Shown here: piece after piece, positions 51,496 through 60,596 of the stretch
How the letters are laid out: each line of letters opens with the position of its first letter
Numbering within the stretch: the stretch's first letter is position 1
Source of the DNA: Pyxidicoccus caerfyrddinensis
Lineage (GTDB): Bacteria; Myxococcota; Myxococcia; Myxococcales; Myxococcaceae
Length of the DNA: 64,000 nt
Assembly (NCBI RefSeq): GCF_010894405.1
Contig: NZ_JAAIYA010000001.1
Span: 183,341-247,340 of the forward strand
Direction of reading: 5' to 3'
Program-made: the position numbers and the translations under genes
The notes under the pieces: generated by a model
What the model was told of the DNA's origin: nothing
Seen by the model: the letters and a program-made list of their open reading frames with translations, nothing else
Database searches by the model: none

Positions 51496-53100
51496 TCACG
51501 GCACCTGGTGCTCGGACAGGATGCGCACGTTGAGCGCGCCGTTGGCGAAGAACTGGCTGTTCTCCCCCACGCGGTGCTGCTCCAGCCGGCGCTGCAGGTC
51601 AATGTCATAGCGGCCGAGCTTCATCAGGCCGTCGTTGAACCAGCCGGCGCCCTTCCCGGAGCCGTCGACGTATTCCGCGTACGTCCCCTCCGCGGGCCAG
51701 ACGACGGTGCCGAGCGTCGCGGTGAAGCGCCGCAGGTCGTCATCCGTCCACGTGAGGCCGGCGTCGTGCGCCTCGACGACGAAGGCGAGCATGCCGTTCG
51801 CGTGCGCCACGTCCTGCCCGGGCGGCTCGTGCGAGCCCCACCTGTCACTCCAGAACCAGGCCTCCGGGTGGAGGGGGTGTGGCCCGAGCTGCGCGCGCAG
51901 GGACGCGCTGACGTTGGGCAGGCCCCCGTTGATGTTGTCGAAGACGGCCTGGTAGGTGGGCCGCGCGGCGGCGTCCGCCGTCATGAGCGACAGGTCCATG
52001 GCGATGAAGGCCCAGTGCGCGACCAGGTGCGTGCGGTTGCGGTAGATGAAGGCCTCGGCCCCGCGCACGAACCACTTCTCGAAGATGTTCTTCTCGGTGA
52101 AGGCCAGCAGCCGCTCGTACCGCGAGCGATAGGCCGCGTCGTCGTAGAGCGTGGGCGTTTCGCGGATGACGCGCAGCAGGCGCGTGACGTAGCGCCAGCA
52201 GTAGCTCTCGTACAGCGGCACCTCCTGCCCCTCGGGGTCCGACAGGGTCGAGGCCCAGCCGAGGAAACCGTCCTTGAACTGGCTCCCGGGAAGAGAGCGG
52301 GAGACGCGGGCCGTGTCGACCAGGTTGTCGACGTAGAGCAGCGCACGGTCGAGGTACACGGTCCGCCCGGTGGCCCGGTACATCGCGGTGTTGGCGTCGA
52401 TGCCGTACGCGAGGCTGTAGAAGTCCCAGCTGTCCGTCGATTGGCTCCGGAGCAGGAAGTCCGTCTTGTGCTCGCGCTCCCAGACGTTCAGGAACAGCCG
52501 CTCCCACGCGTCCACGGTGCGCAGCCCGGGAGGCGCGGTGGGCACGGGCGTCGGCGGAAGCGGAAGCGGGGGCGGGGGCGCCGGCGCGGGGGCCGAGGCG
52601 TTGGCCACCGTGAAGCTCGCGGTGGCCTCATCCGCGCGGAAGCCGGCGTAGTGGGCGACCACCGTGACGGAGTGGTCCCCATCGGGGAGCGTCCGCGTGT
52701 CGTAGAGCGTGGCCCCGCCGTCCCCCGCCGTCCCCGCGAAGTCGAAGGGGACGCGGAGGTCCAGGGACATCGGCGAGTGGTTCCGGGTGGGGGCGTCCAG
52801 GAAGAACTCCACCCGGGTGATGCCACTTCCGGAGCCGGGGGCCACGAAGATGGCGACGCTGCCCTGGAGGGTGCTCCCCGCGAGCGCCTGCTCCTCCTGC
52901 CGGTCCGGGGAACGGCTGACCCTGAGGGCGGAGGCATTGAACAGGTCCGGCCGCTCGTCGGTGGGCGTGGACTCAGCGGGCTGCTGGCCGTCTGGCTCAC
53001 CCTGTTCGACGCTCTCACAGGCGCCCGAGGGCAGGAGCAGGAGCGCCAGGACGAACCACATGGCGAGCCCACGGGGATGTCGACCGCGGAATTTCGACAT
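51496..53100 (-). CDS. Lipoprotein with Ig-like domain and alpha-barrel enzyme-like domain
   Basis: Exported protein of 534 residues with signal sequence AMWFVLALLLLPSGAC (lipobox). Residues about 80-165 form an Ig-like sandwich (VAIFVAPGSGSGITRVEFFLD, then GDHSVTVVAHYAGF) of the kind attached to glycan-active enzymes. A Pro/Ala linker (PAPAPPPPLPLPPTPVP) follows. Then comes an alpha-helical domain (about 195-530) with Trp and Tyr-rich helices: WDFYSLAYGIDANTAMYRAT, YESYCWRYVTRLLRVIRE, THLVAHWAFIAMDLSLM, GSGKGAGWFNDGLMKLGRYD. This looks like an (alpha/alpha) barrel as in polysaccharide lyases, epimerases or unsaturated glycoside hydrolases, but no catalytic residues can be assigned. It lies 78 bp upstream of the hydrolase gene on the same strand. 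Confidence 0.72.
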   Translation of the reverse strand: MSKFRGRHPRGLAMWFVLALLLLPSGACESVEQGEPDGQQPAESTPTDERPDLFNASALRVSRSPDRQEEQALAGSTLQGSVAIFVAPGSGSGITRVEFFLDAPTRNHSPMSLDLRVPFDFAGTAGDGGATLYDTRTLPDGDHSVTVVAHYAGFRADEATASFTVANASAPAPAPPPPLPLPPTPVPTAPPGLRTVDAWERLFLNVWEREHKTDFLLRSQSTDSWDFYSLAYGIDANTAMYRATGRTVYLDRALLYVDNLVDTARVSRSLPGSQFKDGFLGWASTLSDPEGQEVPLYESYCWRYVTRLLRVIRETPTLYDDAAYRSRYERLLAFTEKNIFEKWFVRGAEAFIYRNRTHLVAHWAFIAMDLSLMTADAAARPTYQAVFDNINGGLPNVSASLRAQLGPHPLHPEAWFWSDRWGSHEPPGQDVAHANGMLAFVVEAHDAGLTWTDDDLRRFTATLGTVVWPAEGTYAEYVDGSGKGAGWFNDGLMKLGRYDIDLQRRLEQHRVGENSQFFANGALNVRILSEHQVP

Positions 53101-53219
53101 CGAGATTGTCCTCGAGCCGGGTCACCGGCCCTACCCTTCGAGGGTAGGAGCGGCCCTGGACTTCCCCAAGGGCACCACGGGGGCAGGCGCGCGCTCGGCA
53201 CCGGACGCCCTGCCCGACA

Positions 53220-54647
53220 TCAGGCCAGGGTGCCTCGGTTCGGGTCCGGCCTGTTCTGGACAGCGCCCGCGGCGGCGGGCACCTCGAGGACCACCTCCGC
53301 CCCGCCCGCGGCACTGTCCGCCACGTACGCACGGCCGCCATGCCGCGCCGCCACCTCGCGGACGATGGCCAGCCCCAGCCCCACCCCGGGCCTGCCGGGC
53401 GCGGTGTCCGCCAGCCGGTGGAAGGGCGCGAAGACCGCGTCGCGAGCGGCGGGTGGAATGCCCGGTCCGTCATCCGCCACACTCACCCGGTAGCGCTCCG
53501 CCTCGCGCGACAGCCGCACGCGGATCTCCCCACCCTCCGGTGAGAACTTCAGGGCGTTGGCCAGCAGGTTGTCCACCGCCTGCCGCAGCCCTCCCGCATC
53601 GAAGTGCGCCTCCGCGGGGGCTGGCGCGTCCAGGCGGATGAGCAGGCCCCGCCGCTCCGCCTCCGCGCGTGCCCCCTCCACCGCCTGGGCCACCACCACC
53701 GCCAGGTCCCCCTTCTTGCGGTCCCACGCCCCCCGCCCCACCGCCGCCAGGTCCAGCAGGCTCCCCGCCAGCACCGCCAGCCGCTCCACCTCGCGCCGCG
53801 CCTCCCGCAGGCTGGCCCGGAGCTCCTCCGGCTCCCGCTCGCGCCGCAGCGCCAGGTCCATGGTCGTCCGCATCAGCGACAGCGGCGTGCGCAGCTCATG
53901 CGCCGCGTCCGCGATGAGCCGCTCCTGCGCCTCCCTCGCGCCCCGCAGCCGCTGCGTCGCCTCGGCCAGCACCGCCCGCAGCTCGCCAATCTCGTCGCGA
54001 CCCGGGTCCTCCGCCGGCGCGTGAGAGAAGTCCCCCTCGCGCAACCGGCCCAGGTGCCCGGTCATCGCATCCAGCCGCCGGGCCAGCCGCCTTGCCTGGA
54101 GCGTCTGCACACCCAGCAGCAGGAGCCCCGTCACCGCCGCCAGTGAGAAGGCCATGCGGTAGTACGTGCCCACCGAGCCGTCCACCTGCCCCAGCGACGC
54201 CGACAGCCGCAGGGCGAACCGCTCCCCGTGCGGCGAGCGCACGTTCACCAGCACCTCGCGCCACCGGCCGCCGCCCGCGTCCGTCCGCGTGGAGAGCGCC
54301 GGCTCCACGCCGGGCTCGCCGGGCACGAAGCGCTCTTCCTGGGGGGCCTGCTCCGGGAGCGGCGGGTAGCGCATCACCAGCACCCCGTCCGGCCCGTAGA
54401 GATAGCCCCGCGGCGCGAAGGGACGCACCTGGTCCACCAGCGGAGACACCGCCATGTGCAGGTGCACCTTCTGGTCGGGGCCGTCGAAGAGGCTGACGCT
54501 CTCCACCGCCGCCTGCGCGAGCAGCGCCCGGTCCAGCGAGCGCTCCAGGTCATAGCGAAACAGCCGCCCCGCGATGACCAGCGCGGCGAGCGTGGTCAGC
54601 GTCGGAACCAGCGCCCCCAGCAGCCACAGCCGCCGCGTCAGCGTCAA
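53220..54647 (-). CDS. Sensor histidine kinase, partner of the adjacent OmpR regulator
   Basis: Two-component sensor of 475 residues. Two membrane segments (LWLLGALVPTLTTLAALVIAG near 8-28; MAFSLAAVTGLLLLGVQTL near 160-180) flank a periplasmic sensor of about 125 residues. HAMP follows, then HisKA (ADAAHELRTPLSLMRTTM) and HATPase (NLLANALKFSPEGG, DDGPGIPP, GVGLGLAIVREV). All catalytic boxes are present. The start is a TTG at 54647 that overlaps the stop of the regulator gene as TTGA, giving translational coupling; no ATG is available near it. A long open frame extends to 54803 but lies inside the regulator in another frame. The signal is unknown. Confidence 0.9.
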   Translation of the reverse strand: MTLTRRLWLLGALVPTLTTLAALVIAGRLFRYDLERSLDRALLAQAAVESVSLFDGPDQKVHLHMAVSPLVDQVRPFAPRGYLYGPDGVLVMRYPPLPEQAPQEERFVPGEPGVEPALSTRTDAGGGRWREVLVNVRSPHGERFALRLSASLGQVDGSVGTYYRMAFSLAAVTGLLLLGVQTLQARRLARRLDAMTGHLGRLREGDFSHAPAEDPGRDEIGELRAVLAEATQRLRGAREAQERLIADAAHELRTPLSLMRTTMDLALRREREPEELRASLREARREVERLAVLAGSLLDLAAVGRGAWDRKKGDLAVVVAQAVEGARAEAERRGLLIRLDAPAPAEAHFDAGGLRQAVDNLLANALKFSPEGGEIRVRLSREAERYRVSVADDGPGIPPAARDAVFAPFHRLADTAPGRPGVGLGLAIVREVAARHGGRAYVADSAAGGAEVVLEVPAAAGAVQNRPDPNRGTLA

Positions 54648-55333
54648 GGCGACCCGTCCCCGGACGCCACCACCAGCTTGTAGCCCACGCCCCGCACGGA
54701 GCGGATGGTGACGTCCGTCGCCTCCAGCCGCTCCAGCTTCGTGCGCAGGTAGCCCACGTAGACCTCCAGCACGTTGCCGCTGCCGTCGAAGTCCGGGCCC
54801 CACGCCTGCGTCAGCAGCCGGGCGCGCACCTGGGGCGCTCCCGGGTGCTTCGCCAGCGCGGAGAAGAGCGCGAACTCGCGCGCCGTCAGCGGCTCCTCGC
54901 GCTCACCCCGGCGCAGCACCCGGCGGCGGGGGTCCAGCAGGAGTCCCCCGAGCCGCAGCGGCCCATCCTCCGGCTCGCCCCTGCGGCACAGCGCCTCCAG
55001 GCGCGCCAGCAGCTCGTCGAAGTCGAAGGGCTTCACCAGGTAGTCGTCCGCGCCCGAGCGCAGCCCCGCCACCTTCTCCGGCGTCGTTCCTCGCGCGGTG
55101 AGCATCAACACCGGCGTGCGGACTCCGGCGCTCCTCCAGTGTTTCAGCAACGTGAGGCCATCCACACCCGGCAGGGCCCAGTCGAGGATGATGACCTCGT
55201 AGCCATCCTGACCGCCGCGCTCCAGCGCCTCGCGGCCCTCCGAGCACACCTCCACGGTGTGGCCCTCCTCCGCCAACCCGCGCCGGAGGAGCGCCACCAT
55301 CTTCTCCTCGTCCTCGACGAGCAGGATCTTCAC
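54644..55333 (-). CDS. OmpR-family response regulator
   Basis: Response regulator of 229 residues. The receiver (1-118) has acidic pocket VEDEEK, phosphoacceptor Asp in IILDWALPG, Thr in LMLTARG and Lys in DYLVKPFDF. The winged-helix DNA-binding domain covers about 130-225 (LRLGGLLLDPRRR, EEPLTAREFALFSALAKHPG, VLEVYVGYLRTKLERL, IRSVRGVGYKLV). It pairs with the histidine kinase gene that overlaps its end. The ATG at 55333 opens straight into MKILLVED. Target genes are unknown; the neighbouring NGL-repeat lipoprotein gene at 55490 reads the same way, upstream. Confidence 0.95.
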   Translation of the reverse strand: MKILLVEDEEKMVALLRRGLAEEGHTVEVCSEGREALERGGQDGYEVIILDWALPGVDGLTLLKHWRSAGVRTPVLMLTARGTTPEKVAGLRSGADDYLVKPFDFDELLARLEALCRRGEPEDGPLRLGGLLLDPRRRVLRRGEREEPLTAREFALFSALAKHPGAPQVRARLLTQAWGPDFDGSGNVLEVYVGYLRTKLERLEATDVTIRSVRGVGYKLVVASGDGSP

Positions 55334-55489
55334 GGTACGGCCCCCCTTCGGAGGCCGCTGCCAGCCTCACACCCGTGTGCACTTTTTCACGGATGTGCAG
55401 GGCGGAGCCAGACCCCTCGGGCACGGGGCCGCGTGGCCACCTCCGACGCCGCGCGACACGCCGCCCCGGACGCCGGTGACGCGCCGGCC

Positions 55490-56449
55490 TTACCCGCCGC
55501 AGGCGCCGCAGTCCGGCCGGCAGCTGTTGTACCAGTTGACGTTGCCGCACGACTCGGTGACCTGGCAGGTGCCGTCACCGCACCGGTAGACGTCCTGGTC
55601 CCGCAACCGCGTGACGAGGGGCCGGTACGTGACGGTGCCGTAGGTGCAACTGGCGTAGAACAGCCCCGAGGCATCCAGCGTGCAATGATTGGCGCACTCC
55701 CCGACGAAGTAGATGGGCAGGCACTGCTTGCGCTGACTCCCCGAGTTGTCCACCACGGCGCACGCCCGCGAACTGCTCAGGCTCTGGTTCAGCAGCGTCC
55801 CCCGGCTGCCCGCGTAGATGCCCTGCCCGGTGAAGAGGTTGCCGAAGAAGCAGGACTCCTGCTTCGGGAAGGTGTTCAGCTCATCGCTCGTGTACGCGAT
55901 GACCTGCCCCTGCGCATGCCGGCCCAGCACGGAGATGGGGACATTCGCGCCGTAGGGATTCACATGGGCGGCCAGGCACGCGGAGATGAGCTGCTGCTCG
56001 AGCAGGGGCGCTGGCGAGCCACCGGCCCACACCGGCGCCAGGCCCAGCGCTCCCGTCCAGGTATACGTCTGCCCCGACGTGGGCCGCGTGTACGTGCGCG
56101 TCTGTCCCGCTGGCACGGCGCAGCGGATGATGTAGCGCATCACCTCGTCGGCCTTCGCCGGGTTCGACTGGAACCACGAATGGAAGGACTGCGTCGTCAG
56201 GCCGTTGAACGACAGCCCGTTGAACGACAGCCCATTGAAGGACAGCCCGTTGAATGACAAGCCATTGACCGACAGGTTGTTGTCGCTACGGACCTCCTGG
56301 ACCTGGGACTGAAGCGCGGGTGGCTCGGCGGGTGGGTCCTCCACCGACCCGCAGCCGCCCGTCCCCAGCAGCAGGACGCTCGACACCAGGGCCCACGAAG
56401 CAACACGACTCCCCATGCCGCGGCAGCGGCCGGACTCGACGGTCTGCAT
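55490..56449 (-). CDS. NGLSFNGL-repeat lipoprotein with Cys-rich tail
   Basis: Exported protein of 319 residues with signal sequence ending LLLGTGGC (lipobox, Cys33). Right after a short spacer comes a run of five-residue repeats, LSVNGLSFNGLSFNGLSFNG and so on, four SFNGL-type units after the first, at about 58-82. The central part has scattered Cys and aromatic residues (CAVPAGQTRTYTRP, SCFFGNLFTGQGIYAGSRG). The end is a Cys-rich motif CGDGTCQVTESCGN...CRPDCGACGG, like those at the C-terminus of several myxobacterial surface proteins. I know of similar NGL-repeat proteins in this group but no function. AGGGA lies before the ATG at 56449; MGSRVASW at 56416 is an alternative. A palindrome lies just upstream. 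Confidence 0.8.
   Translation of the reverse strand: MQTVESGRCRGMGSRVASWALVSSVLLLGTGGCGSVEDPPAEPPALQSQVQEVRSDNNLSVNGLSFNGLSFNGLSFNGLSFNGLTTQSFHSWFQSNPAKADEVMRYIIRCAVPAGQTRTYTRPTSGQTYTWTGALGLAPVWAGGSPAPLLEQQLISACLAAHVNPYGANVPISVLGRHAQGQVIAYTSDELNTFPKQESCFFGNLFTGQGIYAGSRGTLLNQSLSSSRACAVVDNSGSQRKQCLPIYFVGECANHCTLDASGLFYASCTYGTVTYRPLVTRLRDQDVYRCGDGTCQVTESCGNVNWYNSCRPDCGACGG
56202..56276 (-). repeat. Five 15-bp tandem repeats encoding SFNGL-type units
   Basis: Five imperfect 15-bp units, plus-strand form CCGTTGAACGACAGC, encode five-residue units of the NGLSF type. The first two units are identical; changes in the rest are few, mostly G/A and C/T at single positions. The unit length keeps the frame, so copy number can change without breaking the protein. 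Confidence 0.9.
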
Positions 56450-56466
56450 GTGATTCCCTGCCCCTC

Positions 56467-56483
56467 ACATCCATGATGGATGT
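56467..56483. promoter_or_regulatory. Palindrome ACATCCATGATGGATGT upstream of the NGL lipoprotein
   Basis: Perfect eight-base arms around one central base, starting 18 bp upstream of the ATG at 56449 on the minus strand. Half-site copies occur nearby (CATCCAT at 56531; ATGGATGT at 56597), suggesting cooperative binding by one regulator across the 186-bp gap. Confidence 0.5.
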
Positions 56484-56635
56484 AAAATCACAGTAGCAGG
56501 TGAGACACGGCTCCGTCCCCCGCCGCCCCGCATCCATCCAATGACAGACAGTCCTTCCATCATCGACTGAACACAGGGGCGCGCCAGTATCCAGAAATGG
56601 ATGTCCTGGTCCGAAAAGATGCGACCCGTTTTTTC

Positions 56636-57601
56636 TCAGCCCGGGAGCGGCTCGGCGGACGAGCCCGGACGGGCCGCCTCCATGCCGTGCTGCACGAGGA
56701 AGGCGCGGACGGCGTCGGCGATCTCCGTGCCCGCCTCCAGGAGCCCCGCGTGGCCGGCGTCATCCACCTGCATCCAGTGCGCGTGGGGCATGGCGTCGCG
56801 CATGCGCTCCACCTCGCTCAGGGGCACCAGGGTGTCGTCCCGCGCGGCGATGATGAGTGTGGGCACCCTCACGCGGCGCACCACGTCCCACGCGTGCCCC
56901 TCCGCCAGCCCGCGCAGCGTGTACCAGTACGCCTCCGGGCTCATCCGCCGCAGCGCCTGCATGAACTCGTCGATGTCCGCTCGCGGCGCCCGGGCGCGCA
57001 GCGCGCCCACCGCGCGTCCCAGCGGATAGGCGAAGCGGCTGGCCATCACCGCGTGCGCCACCGGCGCCGCCAGCGGCAGCGCGGGCGTGGTGGCCCGGAA
57101 CAGGCCCCGGGTGGCGGACAGCGCCACGCGCGCGCGCAGGCTGTCGCTCCCCGAGCCCGGCGCCCCGGGCGTGCCGGCGATGAGCGTCATCGCGGGCACC
57201 AGGTCCGGCCGCTTCCGGTACAGCTCCAGCAGGACACGCACCCCCATGGAGAAGGCCACGTGCAGCGGCGGCCGCCCGTTGCCCCGGGCCATGACGGCCT
57301 CGGTGACGCGCTCCAAATCATCCACGTGCACGGGCACGCGGTAGTCGCCGCTGATGGAGTTCTCACTGCTGCCGTGCCCGCGGTAGTTCCAGTGCACCAC
57401 CCGGTGGTCCTGCTCCAGGTTGGCGACGATGTATCGCCAGAAGTTCTCCGACGTGCCGATGCCGTTGGTCAGCAGCACCGTCGGCCGCACCGAGAGCTCC
57501 GCGTCGGCGGCGTCCTCCAGCAGGTTTCCCTGGTGCGTATGCCAGGCCACCCGGGTTCCATCCGGGGCGGAGACGAAGCGCGTGGAGCGGCGGTAGGGCA
57601 T
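56636..57601 (-). CDS. Alpha/beta hydrolase
   Basis: Hydrolase of 321 residues with a classical alpha/beta fold. The opening strands are PTVLLTNGIGTSENFW and HRVVHWNYRGHGSS. The nucleophile elbow is AFSMGVRV (Ser in F-S-M-G, a variant of G-x-S-x-G). The acid is in IIAARDDTLVPL and the His in VDDAGHAGLLEAG. No signal peptide is present. The substrate is unknown; haloperoxidase- and esterase-like relatives share this layout. The ATG at 57601 has GGAAG upstream; MVGSG at 57616 is possible, and the long frame to 58402 is only antisense to the next gene. It is divergent from the dioxygenase gene with 132 bp between. Confidence 0.88.
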   Translation of the reverse strand: MPYRRSTRFVSAPDGTRVAWHTHQGNLLEDAADAELSVRPTVLLTNGIGTSENFWRYIVANLEQDHRVVHWNYRGHGSSENSISGDYRVPVHVDDLERVTEAVMARGNGRPPLHVAFSMGVRVLLELYRKRPDLVPAMTLIAGTPGAPGSGSDSLRARVALSATRGLFRATTPALPLAAPVAHAVMASRFAYPLGRAVGALRARAPRADIDEFMQALRRMSPEAYWYTLRGLAEGHAWDVVRRVRVPTLIIAARDDTLVPLSEVERMRDAMPHAHWMQVDDAGHAGLLEAGTEIADAVRAFLVQHGMEAARPGSSAEPLPG

Positions 57602-57733
57602 GCCACTTCCAACCATGGGGCGCCCCGGCGGGTGGCGCAAGGTCTCCCTGCCACCAGGCGGGCGCCCCCGTGGCACACCGACCTCCTTTCGGAACTCCAC
57701 CGTGACGCTCCCCGCTCCGACCAGGGCCGGGTT

Positions 57734-58528
57734 ATGAGTGAGCGCATGCTCTGCGTGGACGCGGAACAGTTCGATATCAGCCTCGCGCTCGCGCACTACG
57801 CCGAGCACGGCTTCGCGCGGCTGGGCCGCGTGCTCGGTGACGAAGGCCTGGAGGCCCTGCGCGAGCGGGCGGACGACCTCATGCTCGGCCGCGTCGTCCA
57901 TGAAGGCATGTTCTTCCAGCCGGACGCGGCCACGGGCCGGTACGAAGACGCGCCCCTGGGGCTGGGCTGGCAGGGGCCGTCGCTGGACTACCGCAAGCTG
58001 GAGAAGCTGGAGAAGGACCCGCGCTTCCTGGCGTGGCTGGAGAACCCGCTGTTCGAGCGCATCGCCCGCGCCCGCATCTCCGGCGACGTCGTCCTCTACC
58101 GCGCCATCCTCTTCCACAAGGGCCAGGCCGGAGGCAGCAACCTGCCCTGGCACCAGGACGGAGGCCGGCTGTGGGGCCTCACCCGCGAGCCCGACCTTCA
58201 AATCTGGACGGCGCTGGACGACGCGCCCGAGGACGGCGGCTGTCTGGAAGTCGTCCCCGGCAGCCACCGGGACGGGCTGGTGACGGCGCTGGGCGGCGTC
58301 ATCCCCACGGACGCGGTGGCCGCCGCCGACGCCGAGCACCGCGCCCTGCGCCTGCCCGTCCGCGCCGGCGAGTCCATCCTCGTCCACAACCACGTGTGGC
58401 ACCGCTCCGGACGCGGCCGTCCCGGGCTGCGCCGCCGCGCCTTCTCCGCCTGCTACATGGGCGCGGATGTCCGCTGCCTGAGGAAGAAGAAGGCCCCGCG
58501 CGTCTTCCCGCCCGTGTTCCGCCGCTGA
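57734..58528 (+). CDS. Phytanoyl-CoA dioxygenase-like Fe(II)/2-oxoglutarate oxygenase
   Basis: Protein of 264 residues with the PhyH-type jelly-roll. The Fe(II) triad is visible: H140-Q-D142 in PWHQDGG, and H223 in VWHRSGR. An Arg in the following helix (GRGRPGLRRR) could bind 2-oxoglutarate. The second strand motif LQIWTALDDAPEDGGCLEVVPGSH also matches the family. The reaction would be oxidation of an unidentified substrate, possibly a lipid or natural product, with 2-oxoglutarate and O2. AGGG lies shortly before the ATG at 57734. Length is near the usual 260-300. It is convergent with the next gene (four bases between stops). Confidence 0.9.
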   Translation: MSERMLCVDAEQFDISLALAHYAEHGFARLGRVLGDEGLEALRERADDLMLGRVVHEGMFFQPDAATGRYEDAPLGLGWQGPSLDYRKLEKLEKDPRFLAWLENPLFERIARARISGDVVLYRAILFHKGQAGGSNLPWHQDGGRLWGLTREPDLQIWTALDDAPEDGGCLEVVPGSHRDGLVTALGGVIPTDAVAAADAEHRALRLPVRAGESILVHNHVWHRSGRGRPGLRRRAFSACYMGADVRCLRKKKAPRVFPPVFRR

Positions 58529-58532
58529 AGGC

Positions 58533-60596
58533 TCAGGTCAGCAGGAGCGGGCGCAGGGGCGGCAGGGGCACGTCGCGGCCGCGCTGCGCCACCGGGAGGA
58601 CGACGCGGAAGGTGCTGCCCCGCCCCTCCTCGCTCTCCACGGTGATTTCGCCGCCGAAGCCGGTGACGATGCCGTGGCAGATGGACAGCCCCAGCCCGGT
58701 GCCCTCGCCCACCGGCTTGGTGGTGAAGAACGGATCGAAGATGCGCGCGCGCACCTCGGGCGGCATGCCGACGCCGGTGTCCTTCACCTCGACGATGACC
58801 CTGTCTCCCGAGTGGCGCAGCACGAGGCGCACCTCGTGCTGGTCCGGCTTGCCCTGCGGAATGGCCTGCGCGGCGTTGATGAGCAGGTTGAGGAACACCT
58901 GCCCGAAGCGCCCCTCGTTGCCCTCCACCAGCGGCACCTCGCGGTACTCACGAACAATCTGCGCCCGCATCTTCAGCTCGCCGCGCGCCATCGTAATCGC
59001 GGACTCGAGCACCGCCTGCACGTTGACGGCGGTGGCCACCTCGTCGTCCCCGCGCGAGAAGGTGCGCAAGTCACGGACGATCTGGCGCACGCGGTGCGCC
59101 CCGTCGGACGCCTCGCGCAGCACCTCTTCCATCTCCGCGATGCGCCCCGGCGGCAGCTCGCGGGACACCCCCTGCAGCTCTCCGACGAGGAAGGACAGGT
59201 TGGACAGCACGAAGGCCAGCGGGTTGTTGATTTCGTGCGCCACGCCGGCCGCCAGCGTGCCCACCGCCGCCAGCCGGTCCGCCACCACGAGCTGCGCCTG
59301 CATGGCTTTGCGCTCGGTGACGTCCAGCGACACGCCACCCAGCAGGCGCCGGCCGGAGCGCTCCTTCACGATGAAGCGGTAGGTGAGCCAGTAGCGCTCG
59401 CTGCCGTCCGGCGACGGAATCATGCCCTCGCTGGCCCAGGCCTTCCCCGACGAGAGCACCGCCTGGTCCTCCCGGCGCACGTGCTCGGCGGACGCCGCCG
59501 GCATCAGCGCCGTGTCGTCGATGAGCGCCAGGTCCACGCCTTCCGGTATCCGGAAGAAGCGGCGGTAGGACTCGTTCACCCAGATGCGCCGGCCCTGCTC
59601 GTCCTTGATGAAGGCCACCACCGGGCTGTTGTTCATGAAGGAGGCGAACAGCTCCTGCGACTCCTGCAGCGCGGCGAGCGCGGCCGTGCGCTGCACCATC
59701 AGCTCCTGGCGCGCCTTCGCCTCCGCGGCGTTGCCCATGGCCGCGCCGAGCAGACCCGCCATCAGCTCCAGCGTGCGCACGTCCCGGTCATCGAACGCGT
59801 TCGTCCGGCTGGAGATGACGTTGAGCGCCCCCACCGGCCGCGCCTCGCGCCACAGCGGGACGCAGATCATCGAGCGCGCCCCCACCTGCCGCGTGGCGTG
59901 CACGTTGACGCGCACGTCCTCCTCGGTGTCGTCCGTGCGCATGACCTCGCCGCGCAGCAGGCTGGCGCCGGTGAGGCTGCCCTCCACCTTCAGCTTGAAG
60001 CCGGTGTGCTGCGCCACGCTGCCGGTGGTCACGCGGTACTCGACAATCCCCTCCTCCACCAGCGCCACCGCCGCGCCGTCCGCGCCGCACAGCACCCGCG
60101 CGCGCTCGCACAACAGGCGCATGATTTCATCCAGGTCCAGCCCCGCCAGCGCCACGTCCGCCTGCGTCTGGATGATGGCGGCCAGCCGCTCCATCTCCCC
60201 GCGCGCCGCCTCCTCGGACGTCCGCCGCAGGCGCCGCGCCGCGCCGCGCCGCTCCAGCATCAGCCGCCGCGCGCGCACCTCGCCCGGGGAGAAGGGCGCC
60301 ACCAGGTACTCGTCCACGCCCGCCGCCAGCAGCGGCTCCAGGTCCGCGTCCGAGTCCGTCCGCGCCAGCCCCAGCACCAGCGGCTCGTCCGGCCGCGCCC
60401 GCATCCGCAGCGAGTCCAGCCACCGCGCGTCCGCCGCCAGGTCCCCGGACTCCACCACCAGCACGTCCACCACCCCGTGCACCAGCGCCGAGCCCGCCTC
60501 CAGCACCGTCGAGGCCACCGATACCTCCTGGCCCTGCCGACGCAGCTCCTCCGCCACGGGGTGCTGCGGCTCCGTGCTGACGCAGAGGAACTTCAT
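58533..60596 (-). CDS. Soluble sensor kinase: pseudo-receiver-GAF-PAS-HisKA-HATPase
   Basis: Sensor histidine kinase of 687 residues without membrane segments. Residues 1-115 have a receiver-like fold (MKFLCVSTEP, VDEYLVAPFSPGEV) but no normal phosphoacceptor: DVLVVESGD has Glu where Asp is expected. A GAF domain follows (about 150-310), then PAS (about 325-450), HisKA (AAGVAHEINNPL) and HATPase (LNLLINAAQAIPQG, KDTGVGMPP, GEGTGLGLSI). The kinase part is of the NtrB-like subclass. The ATG at 60596 was chosen because of GAAGG; the frame is open to 60632. No response regulator is adjacent. The pseudo-receiver may relay a protein-protein signal rather than phosphate. Confidence 0.9.
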   Translation of the reverse strand: MKFLCVSTEPQHPVAEELRRQGQEVSVASTVLEAGSALVHGVVDVLVVESGDLAADARWLDSLRMRARPDEPLVLGLARTDSDADLEPLLAAGVDEYLVAPFSPGEVRARRLMLERRGAARRLRRTSEEAARGEMERLAAIIQTQADVALAGLDLDEIMRLLCERARVLCGADGAAVALVEEGIVEYRVTTGSVAQHTGFKLKVEGSLTGASLLRGEVMRTDDTEEDVRVNVHATRQVGARSMICVPLWREARPVGALNVISSRTNAFDDRDVRTLELMAGLLGAAMGNAAEAKARQELMVQRTAALAALQESQELFASFMNNSPVVAFIKDEQGRRIWVNESYRRFFRIPEGVDLALIDDTALMPAASAEHVRREDQAVLSSGKAWASEGMIPSPDGSERYWLTYRFIVKERSGRRLLGGVSLDVTERKAMQAQLVVADRLAAVGTLAAGVAHEINNPLAFVLSNLSFLVGELQGVSRELPPGRIAEMEEVLREASDGAHRVRQIVRDLRTFSRGDDEVATAVNVQAVLESAITMARGELKMRAQIVREYREVPLVEGNEGRFGQVFLNLLINAAQAIPQGKPDQHEVRLVLRHSGDRVIVEVKDTGVGMPPEVRARIFDPFFTTKPVGEGTGLGLSICHGIVTGFGGEITVESEEGRGSTFRVVLPVAQRGRDVPLPPLRPLLLT

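Noticed and set aside
56202-56276. The short tandem repeats as a possible CRISPR array.
   Set aside because: The units are 15 bp, contiguous without spacers, and encode the SFNGL peptide in frame.
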